DNA of 30,175 nt from assembly GCA_946413695.1 (NCBI GenBank), contig CAMKLV010000040.1, positions 1-30,175 of the forward strand, given 5' to 3'. A program made the position numbers and the translations under genes. This document shows positions 23,693-30,175 of the stretch, piece after piece. The notes beneath the pieces were generated by a model, which saw only the letters and a program-made list of their open reading frames with translations, was not told where the DNA came from and made no database searches. This stretch comes from Firm-04 sp946413695. GTDB taxonomy: Bacteria; Bacillota; Clostridia; Oscillospirales; Ruminococcaceae. Within the stretch, counting starts at the first letter, position 1. The number at the start of each line of letters is the position of its first letter.

Positions 23693-23721
23693 ATTATAAC
23701 ACATCGGCGAATGGCAGTCAA
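23693..23721 (-). promoter_or_regulatory. promoter of the dockerin solute-binding protein gene
   Basis: On the minus strand TTGACT (23721-23716) and TATAAT (23698-23693) are separated by 17 bp, with TGTGT before the -10. It lies 43 bases before the ATG. The 312-base gap to the divergent lipoprotein gene holds this site and the divergent promoter at 23868-23896; nothing else was recognised. Confidence 0.8.
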
Positions 23722-23867
23722 GCGGAAAAAATTATGCTGATTGTTATTTATTTTAAGACTGTAACCGCTTTTTTATGCATCTTCGTGCATTCAGGATAAA
23801 AAGCGTGAACCAAGTGCGGCAGAATCGGCAAAATGCGAAAAAGAGCGTTACAATTCGATAAAATCGC

Positions 23868-23896
23868 TGTACATTTGCAGAGGGATGTGCTATAAT
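23868..23896 (+). promoter_or_regulatory. promoter of the lipoprotein gene
   Basis: TGTACA (23868-23873), 17 bp, TATAAT (23891-23896), with the TGTGC extended -10 element. It lies about 66 bases before the ATG at 23963. Confidence 0.7.
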
Positions 23897-23962
23897 CGAG
23901 CCGTCGCAGGGAGAGAGGGCACTGCCTGCCGCGGCTTATACGCAAAACGAAAAGGAGAAATT

Positions 23963-24727
23963 ATGATGAAGAAAACAATGATTGCACTGGCTGCACTGAC
24001 ACTTGCAATTGCATTTACCGGATGCAGCGACAGCTCCGCAACGAATAACGATTCTGCTGCGGAAACAACAACAGTCGTCACCGGGACTGAGATCACCGAT
24101 GTCACCGCGGATACACAGACTGCGGCAGAGACCGCAGATACAACGGCTGTGACCGCAGCGGAATCTGATACACAGACCGCTGCGGAATCTGAGACGGCTG
24201 CTGCGGAGACCGTCACCACTGCTGCGGAGGAAGGCACACAGGCTGCTGTCGCTGTCGATGAGGCAAAGCTTGCGGATGTGGTCATGCAGCTGCTGGATGA
24301 ATACATGCAGATTAACTATATCAGCGGCATGGGGCTGGATGCGAACACCGAGGAGTCTTATCAGCCGGAGAATTCCGAGATGCCGTATCATCCGGTGACG
24401 GACCCGAAATATCAGTCCATTGCCGATCTCAAGGCAAAGGTCGAGAAATCCATGACCGGCGCGCTGAAGGATGAGTTTGAAAACATCATGTTCGATCCGA
24501 AGGATCCGATCTTCATTGAGCATGACGGCAAGCTGTACATGCGTACCGGCGGCACCGGTTGGATGTATGATTTCCAGAAGGACTCGATCAAGTTCTCGGA
24601 TGTGACCGACAAGGGCTTCAAGGCAACGATCCTGAACAAGACCTACGGCGATGAGCTCGCCGAAATCGCGCTGACCGTTGAATGCATCGACGGAAAATAT
24701 TACCTCAGCGCTTATGATCCTGCATGA
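23963..24727 (+). CDS. Thr/Ala-rich lipoprotein of unknown function
   Basis: A 254-residue surface lipoprotein. The signal sequence MMKKTMIALAALTLAIAFTG ends in the lipobox FTGC. A disordered stretch (about 25-110) is rich in Thr, Ala and Glu and acts as a spacer. The C-terminal ~145 residues form one domain: DVVMQLLDEYMQINYISGMG, then DLKAKVEKSMTGALKDEFENI, then beta-rich LYMRTGGTGWMYDF, FSDVTDKGFKATI and ALTVECIDGKYYLSAYDP. This helix-then-sheet pattern with YxR-GGxG faintly recalls IseA-type autolysin inhibitors, but I would not assign it. AAGGAG precedes the start; the second ATG (23966) is equally possible. Monocistronic, with a terminator 28 bases after the stop. Confidence 0.85.
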   Translation: MMKKTMIALAALTLAIAFTGCSDSSATNNDSAAETTTVVTGTEITDVTADTQTAAETADTTAVTAAESDTQTAAESETAAAETVTTAAEEGTQAAVAVDEAKLADVVMQLLDEYMQINYISGMGLDANTEESYQPENSEMPYHPVTDPKYQSIADLKAKVEKSMTGALKDEFENIMFDPKDPIFIEHDGKLYMRTGGTGWMYDFQKDSIKFSDVTDKGFKATILNKTYGDELAEIALTVECIDGKYYLSAYDPA

Positions 24728-24754
24728 TTCGCTGAAATGTGAATCGAATTCTGC

Positions 24755-24786
24755 AGCACCTCTGACTCTGCGTTAGGGGTGCTTTT
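24755..24786 (+). terminator. terminator of the lipoprotein gene
   Basis: AGCACCTCT (24755-24763) pairs with AGGGGTGCT (24775-24783), with one G-T pair, followed by a run ending in four T. Moderate strength. Confidence 0.7.
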
Positions 24787-24814
24787 CATATATGTGCGGA
24801 ACGGATGAGACCGC

Positions 24815-24843
24815 TTGCGTTTTCAGGACGGCTGTGGTACAAT
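24815..24843 (+). promoter_or_regulatory. promoter for the second sigma / anti-sigma module
   Basis: TTGCGT (24815-24820) and TACAAT (24838-24843) are 17 bp apart, with TGTGG ahead of the -10. The start of transcription would be near 24850, giving a leader of about 175 bases that contains the 91-bp-spaced direct repeats. Confidence 0.65.
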
Positions 24844-24874
24844 CAGGATGCGTCAGGCAATTTTTTTCAGGAGA

Positions 24875-25006
24875 CTGTAACCCGCATGCTATGGATTCCG
24901 TTATTTCAATTGAACCGCTCATGAGACGGTTTGAGATTCCGGAATCTGCAAAAAACTGACTGAATCTGTAACCGGATCGGCATAGATCCCGTTATTTCAG
25001 TTGAAC
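24875..25006 (+). repeat. pair of 41-bp direct repeats spaced 91 bp apart in the sigma factor leader
   Basis: Positions 24875-24915 and 24966-25006 align without gaps. Both start CTGTAACC and end in CCGTTATTTCA-TTGAAC, where 17 of 18 bases match (24898-24915, 24989-25006). The second copy ends three bases before the AAGGAGG ribosome binding site. They lie downstream of the promoter, so they may act in RNA or as an operator. The TGAAC core is also a common ECF -35 word. Confidence 0.6.
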
Positions 25007-25024
25007 GTAAGGAGGTGGCGCACG

Positions 25025-25582
25025 ATGAATGACACACAAATACTGGAACTGTTTGCTGCGCGCGATGAGCGTGCGATCTCAGCGGCAAAGCAGCAATATG
25101 AAAACGGCTGCTTCAAAATTGCACTGCAGATTCTGCGCCGCCGTGAGGATGCGGAGGAGGCGGTCAATGACATGTGGCTGAAGGTCTGGGATTCGATCCC
25201 GCCCGCAAAGCCGGAAAAGCTGTTTGCATATCTTTCTGCGGCGGTGCGCAACTGCGCGCTGGATCAGCTTGCGGCGCGGAATGCGGCAAAGCGCGGCGCA
25301 GGGGAATATCCTGCGGCACTGGAGGAGCTTTCGGATTGCCTTGCCTCGGATGAGAATCCGGAGAAACAGGTCGATGCAAAGCTTTTATCCGATGCGATCG
25401 GTACATTTCTGGACGGCATCTCCGCAGATGCACGGACGATTTTTGTGGAGCGCTATACACGGCTGACACCCGTTCATGAGATTGCGGAGAAATTCGGCAT
25501 CTCGGTCAGCAAGGTCAAGATTTCGCTGATGCGCACCCGCAATAAACTCAAAACCTATCTGAAAAAGGAGGGCTGGCTATGA
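25025..25582 (+). CDS. ECF-type RNA polymerase sigma factor (module 2)
   Basis: A 185-residue sigma factor. Region 2: ALQILRRREDAEEAVNDMWL, KVWDSIPPAKPEKLFAYLSA and AVRNCALDQLAARNAAKRG. Region 4: FLDGISADARTIFVERYTRLTPVHEIAEKFGISVSKVKISLMRTRNKLKTYL. It resembles the module 1 factor in order and in the phrases WDSIPPAKPEKLFAYL versus WNAIPPAQPENFCAYL and in the C-terminus KKEGWL versus RKEGLL. ATG at 25025 is chosen because AAGGAGG is nine bases upstream. The stop overlaps the next ATG as ATGA. The likely role is transcription of a small regulon controlled by the membrane partner encoded next. Confidence 0.93.
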   Translation: MNDTQILELFAARDERAISAAKQQYENGCFKIALQILRRREDAEEAVNDMWLKVWDSIPPAKPEKLFAYLSAAVRNCALDQLAARNAAKRGAGEYPAALEELSDCLASDENPEKQVDAKLLSDAIGTFLDGISADARTIFVERYTRLTPVHEIAEKFGISVSKVKISLMRTRNKLKTYLKKEGWL

Positions 25583-27375
25583 CCGCAAAAGATTTGCTTG
25601 ATGCAGCAAGTGTGCTGGATGATAAATATATACAGGAGGCAGAAGCACGCGCTGCCGCAGTTGTACCGGCAAAGCGGAGGAATATCCGGATCATTTCCGG
25701 CATAACGGCGGCAGCTGCCTGCCTGACGGTTGCTGTCGGTCTGCGGCTGCATAACAACGGCATGACGGAGCAGAGCAGCACGGCGGAATCCGAGATTGCA
25801 GAAATGACGGAAACGGATATTCCGGCTGCCACGGATATCACCGGTGAGAAGCCGCTGATTGTCACGACAATTGCAGAATCTGCAGAGCATGCTCAGAAGG
25901 TGACCGGTGCTGCCGGAACCACAACAGCGCCTTCTGCGCAGACTTCAAAAAACATTTCGGTGAAAAACGGCGCTGCATCCGTTACAACAAAGAACGGCGC
26001 CGCAAAAGCATCCGGAGAGAAGCAGCAGCCGGTTCCGGTGCAGTTCGTATTTGAACATCTGCAGGCATTGAATGGCAGCGGTACCTATCACATGGAGCTG
26101 CGGGAAAACGGCAGGGTGCGGTTTACCGGTCCTTCTTTTGCAACGGCAGATATCGGAGACTGGCTGAATATTACAATGACTGCGGAAGGAACCGGCACAG
26201 CAGTATATGATGCGGTGCTCGTCAGGGAGGATACCGGCAGCGAAGCCGCGTACAGCAAATTCCGCGTGAACTATGAGAACCGGACTGCGGAGACAATTTC
26301 AGACAGCGCCGCCGCTGCCTGCGAGCAGCTCGACGGATCGTATTTCAGCAAGGACTTTATTGAATATTACGGTCCGGTCACAATTTTCAATTTCCTCGCA
26401 GCTGAGAATAATCAGACGAAAACGCTCAGCGTTTTTATCCCGCACAGTGCAAAGGGCAGATTTGCAATTACGGCAGCAGCGGAGAACGGCTCGGATGAAG
26501 CGCGCAGACAGTTCACGGCAGGCTCCGGTGATCCGTTCACGCTCACACTCAGGAATGCCGGTCTTGTTCGCTATCATTTCACGCTGACAAATCTGGAGAA
26601 CGGCAGAACAGTATCGCTCCCTGATTCGCTGCTCGATTTCCATGCGCCGGGCAGTACGCCGTGGCTGCGCAGCGATCTGCAGCTGAATGAAATGGGGGTC
26701 GAATTTGATGCCTTCCGTCAGCTGGACGGCATTGACACAGAAACAGTTTACGGCGGCGATTTTGACCTTGACGGCAGAATTACGGCAGCAGACTGTCTGA
26801 TCGCCGAGATGATCCGGAAAGCGGAAGGCGAGCGGGTGCTGGATATGCTGCCGCTGACAGCGGAGCAGCTTGCGCGCGCGGAGATCGGTGCGGGAGTCTG
26901 CCCGTCGGAAGCAATCGGCAATACATGGCAGACGATTCAGGTGCTCGGATGCACCGGACTCAGTGTTGAGGGCTATCTTGCAAATGAGGAATCCTACAAG
27001 AAGCTTTGCTGGGAATCGTATAAGAATCAGATCGACTGGACAAAGCTCGGTCTGAACGCTGTACCGACCTACGAGGAATTCCTGATGCTGACAGACACCG
27101 GATATATGTCTGCGCATACGGAAAACTGGGAATCGCTTTGGGATTATGAACAGCGGCGCCTGTGGCAGATCTGCCTGCAGAATCATGAGACATATGAGCA
27201 GATGGAATACCAGCTGCGGATTTGTCCTTCGGGCATGATAAACACCGCCAATCAGACATATGTTTATGTGTTTGATCTGGCATCGCAGAGATACGGGGAG
27301 GAGAGCATTTACGATGAGGAACCTCTGACATGGGAGGAACTCTGGGATAAAATCGAATCCTATCGGGACAAATAA
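25579..27375 (+). CDS. membrane anti-sigma-like protein with a dockerin-like Ca-loop
   Basis: A 598-residue single-pass membrane protein coupled to the sigma factor by an ATGA overlap. Residues 1-35 are cytoplasmic (MTAKDLLDAASVLDDKYIQE), residues 36-55 span the membrane, and a Thr/Ala/Lys spacer follows to about 150. Extracellular residues about 155-350 are beta-rich (FEHLQALNGSGTYHMEL, IGDWLNITMTAEGTG). At residues 393-415 a typical first dockerin loop appears (GDFDLDGRITAADCLIAEMI), but the second is degenerate, since no Asp-x-Asn/Asp-x-Asp loop is visible around ARAEIGAGVCPSEAIG. The C-terminal ~170 residues (YLANEESYKKLCWESYKNQIDW, TWEELWDKIESYRDK) match nothing I recognise. The anti-sigma role is inferred from position and topology. 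Confidence 0.78.
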   Translation: MTAKDLLDAASVLDDKYIQEAEARAAAVVPAKRRNIRIISGITAAAACLTVAVGLRLHNNGMTEQSSTAESEIAEMTETDIPAATDITGEKPLIVTTIAESAEHAQKVTGAAGTTTAPSAQTSKNISVKNGAASVTTKNGAAKASGEKQQPVPVQFVFEHLQALNGSGTYHMELRENGRVRFTGPSFATADIGDWLNITMTAEGTGTAVYDAVLVREDTGSEAAYSKFRVNYENRTAETISDSAAAACEQLDGSYFSKDFIEYYGPVTIFNFLAAENNQTKTLSVFIPHSAKGRFAITAAAENGSDEARRQFTAGSGDPFTLTLRNAGLVRYHFTLTNLENGRTVSLPDSLLDFHAPGSTPWLRSDLQLNEMGVEFDAFRQLDGIDTETVYGGDFDLDGRITAADCLIAEMIRKAEGERVLDMLPLTAEQLARAEIGAGVCPSEAIGNTWQTIQVLGCTGLSVEGYLANEESYKKLCWESYKNQIDWTKLGLNAVPTYEEFLMLTDTGYMSAHTENWESLWDYEQRRLWQICLQNHETYEQMEYQLRICPSGMINTANQTYVYVFDLASQRYGEESIYDEEPLTWEELWDKIESYRDK

Positions 27376-27394
27376 ATTCATATCCCGCAAAAAC

Positions 27395-27423
27395 AAGAAC
27401 CCCCTCAGTGCGAGGGGGTTCTT
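27395..27423. terminator. bidirectional terminator between module 2 and the nitroreductase gene
   Basis: A perfect 12-bp stem (AAGAACCCCCTC, 27395-27406, with 27412-27423) around AGTGC. The plus strand ends TTCTTTG; the minus strand stem is followed by GTTTTTGC, the better T tract. Confidence 0.9.
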
Positions 27424-27448
27424 TGCATCAGATGTTCAGGCGGTGCGT

Positions 27449-27961
27449 TTACAGGTAGACAACCGTTTCGGCAAGGTCTTTTCTGGCTGCATGATTTGGC
27501 AGCGGACCTGCACCCTCGGCAGCATAGCCGAGATCCATGACCATGACGATCTGCTCATTCTCCGGCAGACCGAGACTTTCAGCGAGCTTGTCCGGATCAA
27601 AATAATTGACCCAGCAGCTGTCTACGCCTTCATCGGCGGCGGCAAGAATCAGATGCGTTGCGACGATGGTCGCATCCTCTGCGCCGGTATCGTATTTGTC
27701 GCCGGGATAGGTGAACACATTGTTTTTATCAAACGCCACAACAAGGACTGTCGGGGCGCCGTAACGGCAGGGCGTTGCCTGATCGAGCTTTGCAAGCACC
27801 TCTGCAGAGCGGAGCACATAGATTTTCTGCTCCTGCATATTCTTCGCAGTCGGCGCAAGGCGGCCTGCCTCAAGGATGCTGCGGAGCTTTTCTTCGGATA
27901 CCTGTCTGTCACCGTATTTTTTGCAGGAATAGCGGTTCTTTACAACTTCTTTGAATTCCAT
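27449..27961 (-). CDS. nitroreductase family protein (FMN-dependent oxidoreductase)
   Basis: A 170-residue flavoprotein of the nitroreductase family, which uses NAD(P)H and FMN to reduce nitro compounds, quinones or flavins in the cytoplasm. Family features: RYSCKKYGDRQVSEEKLRSI with the FMN-phosphate-binding Arg/Ser pattern near the start, EAGRLAPTAKNMQEQKIYVL, the central AEDATIVATHLILAAADEG, and the C-terminal WVNYFDPDKLAESLGLPENE followed by MVMDLGYAAEG. Length is typical for the short subfamily. ATG at 27961 has AAGGAG eight bases upstream; an upstream extension of seven residues has no RBS. Own promoter; no link to the dockerin genes is evident. Confidence 0.93.
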   Translation of the reverse strand: MEFKEVVKNRYSCKKYGDRQVSEEKLRSILEAGRLAPTAKNMQEQKIYVLRSAEVLAKLDQATPCRYGAPTVLVVAFDKNNVFTYPGDKYDTGAEDATIVATHLILAAADEGVDSCWVNYFDPDKLAESLGLPENEQIVMVMDLGYAAEGAGPLPNHAARKDLAETVVYL

Positions 27962-28029
27962 TCTGATTACTCCTTTTTTCATGATTTTGCTGCGGATCGT
28001 TCGGGACGGCGATTGACCGCTCCGATATC

Positions 28030-28058
28030 AGTATAGCATATTTTGCTGAAAAGTGCAA
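28030..28058 (-). promoter_or_regulatory. promoter of the nitroreductase gene
   Basis: On the minus strand TTGCAC (28058-28053) and TATACT (28035-28030) are separated by 17 bp with ATGC before the -10. It lies about 70 bases upstream of the ATG. Confidence 0.75.
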
Positions 28059-28236
28059 GCGGTGCGGGCTGTCGGAATTAACATATGACAAGCAGTCCTG
28101 AAACGGCGCCGGCGGTCCTGATATCCGACTTCCCATTTTTTGCGGTGAATGGTTCGTAACTTCTCATTTTATGCGAAATGAACGAAAATACGCAAAAAAC
28201 TTGTGCAACTACTACAGAAAATCTGCATTTTTTCCA

Positions 28237-28265
28237 GTTTCAAGAATAATACAATGTGTTATAAT
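28237..28265 (+). promoter_or_regulatory. probable promoter of the CE1 esterase gene
   Basis: TATAAT (28260-28265) with a TGTGT extended -10; the region 17 bp upstream (GTTTCA, 28237-28242) is a weak -35. It is the only promoter-like site close to the start at 28330. The 368-base gap between the divergent genes holds only this, the nitroreductase promoter, and a small GGAAC/GTTCC inverted repeat near 28275-28294. Confidence 0.5.
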
Positions 28266-28329
28266 CAGATTAAGGAACACTAGAAGTATAGTTCCGCGTG
28301 TATTGATTTGATGTTAGGGGTAATGAAAA

Positions 28330-29970
28330 ATGAAACACAGAACACACAGAAGAAGTGTGCCGGTATCGCTGGCTCTCTGTGCGGCAATCCTGCACGCAGC
28401 GGTGCCTGTACCGGCATCCGCAGCAGATGATGCATCGTACATTTTCTGCGACAGCTTTGAATCCGGCGCCGGAGAATGGAGCGGCAGAGGCGGATGCACT
28501 GTCCGCACCACCACGGATTCTGCCTATCAGGGCAGCGGCGCGCTGAGCGTCACCGGCAGATCGGACACATGGCAGGGACCGGAAAAGTCGCTTGCCTCGA
28601 TCTGTGAGGCGGGCAGGTCCTACAGCTTTTCGGTCTGTGCCGGATACGAAACCGGACCGGACACGATGAAGTTCCAGCTTTCGCTCTCGTATAAGGATGC
28701 GGGCGGAACGGTCAATTATGCGCATCTTGCCGAGGCGGAGACGATCAGCGGCAGATATGTGCAGCTTGCAAATCCGGAGTTTACGATTCCGGCGGATGCC
28801 ACCGAGCCGATCCTCTATGTGGAGACGCTCAGCGGCAGCGGCAGTTTCTTTATCGACGAAGCAATCTGTGCGGAAAGCGGAACTGTGATCGAAGGACCGA
28901 AGCCCGTGCAGTTCACGCTCGGCGATGTCGATTTTGACGGCGCAATCACCGCAGCCGATCTCTCGCTTGCAAAGCAGTATCAGGGCAAAGACTTCCCGAA
29001 CCGCAGCATGCGCCGTGCCGCGGATGTCAACCAGAACGGCGTTGTCACCGAGGACGATATCCGCTGGTTTGCGGAGTATCTGACCTGTCAGACCGGCGAA
29101 TATCCGGAGAAGGTTGCACCGGAAGTCACGCCGTTTGATTACGATCCGGCGATGAAGTATCACGGCTTTGACGAAAGAGAATATATTGACAAGCAGGCAG
29201 CGCAGCGCGGCAGGGTCATTGAGGAGCATTATAACGGCACAACCGGCATGAACACGCTGTATGTCTATGTGCCCTACGGCTATGACGAAAGCAAGCAGTA
29301 CAACATTTTCTATCTGCTGCACGGCGGCGGCGAAAATGAAAAAACGCTGTTCTTCCAGGATGACACCATGATCCAGACGATGCTGGACCATATGATTGAA
29401 AACGGCGAGCTTGAGCCGATGATTGTGGTCACGCCGACATGGAATCAGACCGGCGCAGATAAGTTCTATACGGAGTTCCGTGACAAGGTTGTGCCGTTTG
29501 TCGAGGGCAAGTATTCGACCTATGCGGAATCGACCTCGCTTGAGGATCTGCAGGCATCACGCTATCACCGCGCATACGGCGGCTTCTCGATGGGCTCTGT
29601 TTCGACATGGGGCGTGCTCTGTCACAATCTCGATATTGTCGCATATTATATGCCGCTTTCCGGCGACTACCGCATCAACAACTGGAGCGCCCAGCAGAAG
29701 GCGGATGTCATCACAAAAGCAATTCAGGATTCCGGACTGAAAACGAACGAGTATTTCATCTTCTGCGCAACCGGCTCTGAGGATATCGCCTATCCGAACA
29801 TGACGCCGCAGATCGAGGAGATGAAAAAGCGTCCGGAGTATGTCTATTCCTCTGATCTGTCGCAGGGCAATTTCTATTATCTCGTGCGGCAGGGCGGCAT
29901 TCACTGGTGGGCGAATGTCCGGCATTATATCTATGATATTCTTCCCTATTTCTTCCATGAGGGACAGTGA
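28330..29970 (+). CDS. cellulosomal carbohydrate esterase: CBM - dockerin - CE1 (feruloyl/acetyl esterase type)
   Basis: A 546-residue secreted enzyme. Signal peptide at 1-32 (RRSVPVSLALCAAILHAAV, cleavage near ASA-ADD). Residues about 36-185 form a beta-sandwich binding module of CBM22/CBM4_9 type (FCDSFESGAGEWSGRGG, YQGSGALSVTGRSDTWQGP, ILYVETLSGSGSFFIDEA). An internal dockerin is at about 198-255 (LGDVDFDGAITAADLSLAKQ and ADVNQNGVVTEDDIRWFAEY). Residues about 280-545 are an alpha/beta-hydrolase esterase of CE1: LYVYVPYGYDESKQYNIFYL, LLHGGGENE, nucleophile Ser420 in YGGFSMGSVSTW, candidate Asp485 in ATGSEDIAYP and His525 in GGIHWW. The enzyme would cleave feruloyl or acetyl groups from xylan, as in the CE1 domains of clostridial XynY/XynZ. 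AGGGG lies about nine bases before the ATG. Terminator follows. Confidence 0.93.
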   Translation: MKHRTHRRSVPVSLALCAAILHAAVPVPASAADDASYIFCDSFESGAGEWSGRGGCTVRTTTDSAYQGSGALSVTGRSDTWQGPEKSLASICEAGRSYSFSVCAGYETGPDTMKFQLSLSYKDAGGTVNYAHLAEAETISGRYVQLANPEFTIPADATEPILYVETLSGSGSFFIDEAICAESGTVIEGPKPVQFTLGDVDFDGAITAADLSLAKQYQGKDFPNRSMRRAADVNQNGVVTEDDIRWFAEYLTCQTGEYPEKVAPEVTPFDYDPAMKYHGFDEREYIDKQAAQRGRVIEEHYNGTTGMNTLYVYVPYGYDESKQYNIFYLLHGGGENEKTLFFQDDTMIQTMLDHMIENGELEPMIVVTPTWNQTGADKFYTEFRDKVVPFVEGKYSTYAESTSLEDLQASRYHRAYGGFSMGSVSTWGVLCHNLDIVAYYMPLSGDYRINNWSAQQKADVITKAIQDSGLKTNEYFIFCATGSEDIAYPNMTPQIEEMKKRPEYVYSSDLSQGNFYYLVRQGGIHWWANVRHYIYDILPYFFHEGQ

Positions 29971-30022
29971 ATTGTCTCGCAGACTCACACCTGATTCGCC
30001 GCTTTCATACATCTGTATATCA

Positions 30023-30057
30023 AACGGAACTCCCCGCAGCAGGGGAGTTCCGTTTTT
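30023..30057 (+). terminator. terminator of the CE1 esterase gene
   Basis: A 13-bp perfect stem (AACGGAACTCCCC, 30023-30035, with 30042-30054) around GCAGCA and followed by a T run to 30057. Confidence 0.93.
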
Positions 30058-30091
30058 ATGCGGTTTTCGGGAAATGAGATGCAATATATCA

Positions 30092-30149
30092 TTGACAATC
30101 GGCGGCGGCTGTGCTATAATGAAAATAAGGTCCGCAGGGGGCGCGGACT
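30092..30149 (+). promoter_or_regulatory. consensus promoter plus leader hairpin for a gene beyond the window
   Basis: TTGACA (30092-30097), 17 bp, TATAAT (30115-30120) with TGTGC before the -10: the strongest promoter in the window. Just downstream GTCCGC (30131-30136) pairs with GCGGAC (30144-30149), so the transcript would carry a hairpin at its 5' end. The gene itself is not visible. Confidence 0.75.
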
Positions 30150-30175
30150 GTCAATATTTACGGTAAATTAAAACA

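Noticed and set aside
1..30175. CRISPR array, tRNA or rRNA genes
   Set aside because: No regularly spaced 25-40 base repeats with unique spacers were seen. The only tandem array is the coding 21-bp repeat. No tRNA cloverleaf or rRNA segment was recognised by eye.

Overview
The window looks like a chromosomal stretch from a fibre-degrading, low-to-mid-GC Firmicute of the Ruminococcus / Oscillospiraceae type. The reasons are six secreted or membrane proteins with dockerin or dockerin-like Ca-loops, Thr/Ala-rich linkers, Gram-positive signal peptides, strong AGGAGG-type ribosome binding sites, and promoters with a TRTG-extended -10 box. Base composition is near 50 % GC. The species cannot be named from the sequence alone, and no scaffoldin or cohesin lies in the window.

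Layout. (a) 1-1304: 3' part of a large serine recombinase, probably the edge of an integrated element. (b) 1321-2254, minus strand: two small membrane proteins with their own promoter. (c) 2405-5172, minus strand: an operon of ECF sigma factor, membrane anti-sigma-like protein and secreted dockerin protein. The last two share an apparently undescribed ~80-residue domain. (d) 5570-15100: a 3176-residue secreted dockerin protein with beta-helix-like regions, internal repeats, Cys-pair repeats and 25 copies of a 7-residue Thr-rich repeat. (e) 15615-18377: a secreted BspA-type leucine-rich-repeat dockerin protein behind duplicated promoters. (f) 18453-21758, minus strand: response regulator, ABC ATPase, ABC permease and histidine kinase, with TTGAC repeats ahead of the ABC genes and a 160-bp palindromic leader ahead of the regulator. 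(g) 22055-23650, minus strand: an extracellular solute-binding protein with an N-terminal dockerin. (h) 23963-24727: a lipoprotein. (i) 25025-27375: a second ECF sigma / anti-sigma-like pair, whose membrane partner carries a single dockerin-like Ca-loop. (j) 27449-27961, minus strand: a nitroreductase. (k) 28330-29970: a CBM-dockerin-CE1 esterase. (l) 30092-30175: a strong promoter and leader for a gene beyond the window.

How the genes may work together: the esterase is a standard cellulosomal side-chain enzyme. The giant protein, the LRR protein and the solute-binding protein would be non-catalytic binding or adhesion components attached by dockerins of one subtype. The two sigma / anti-sigma modules look like surface-sensing switches tied to the same extracellular system. 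The least ordinary signals are the sigma / anti-sigma / dockerin modules with the shared domain, the dockerin-tethered solute-binding protein, and the two regulatory structures in the RR-ABC-HK locus.
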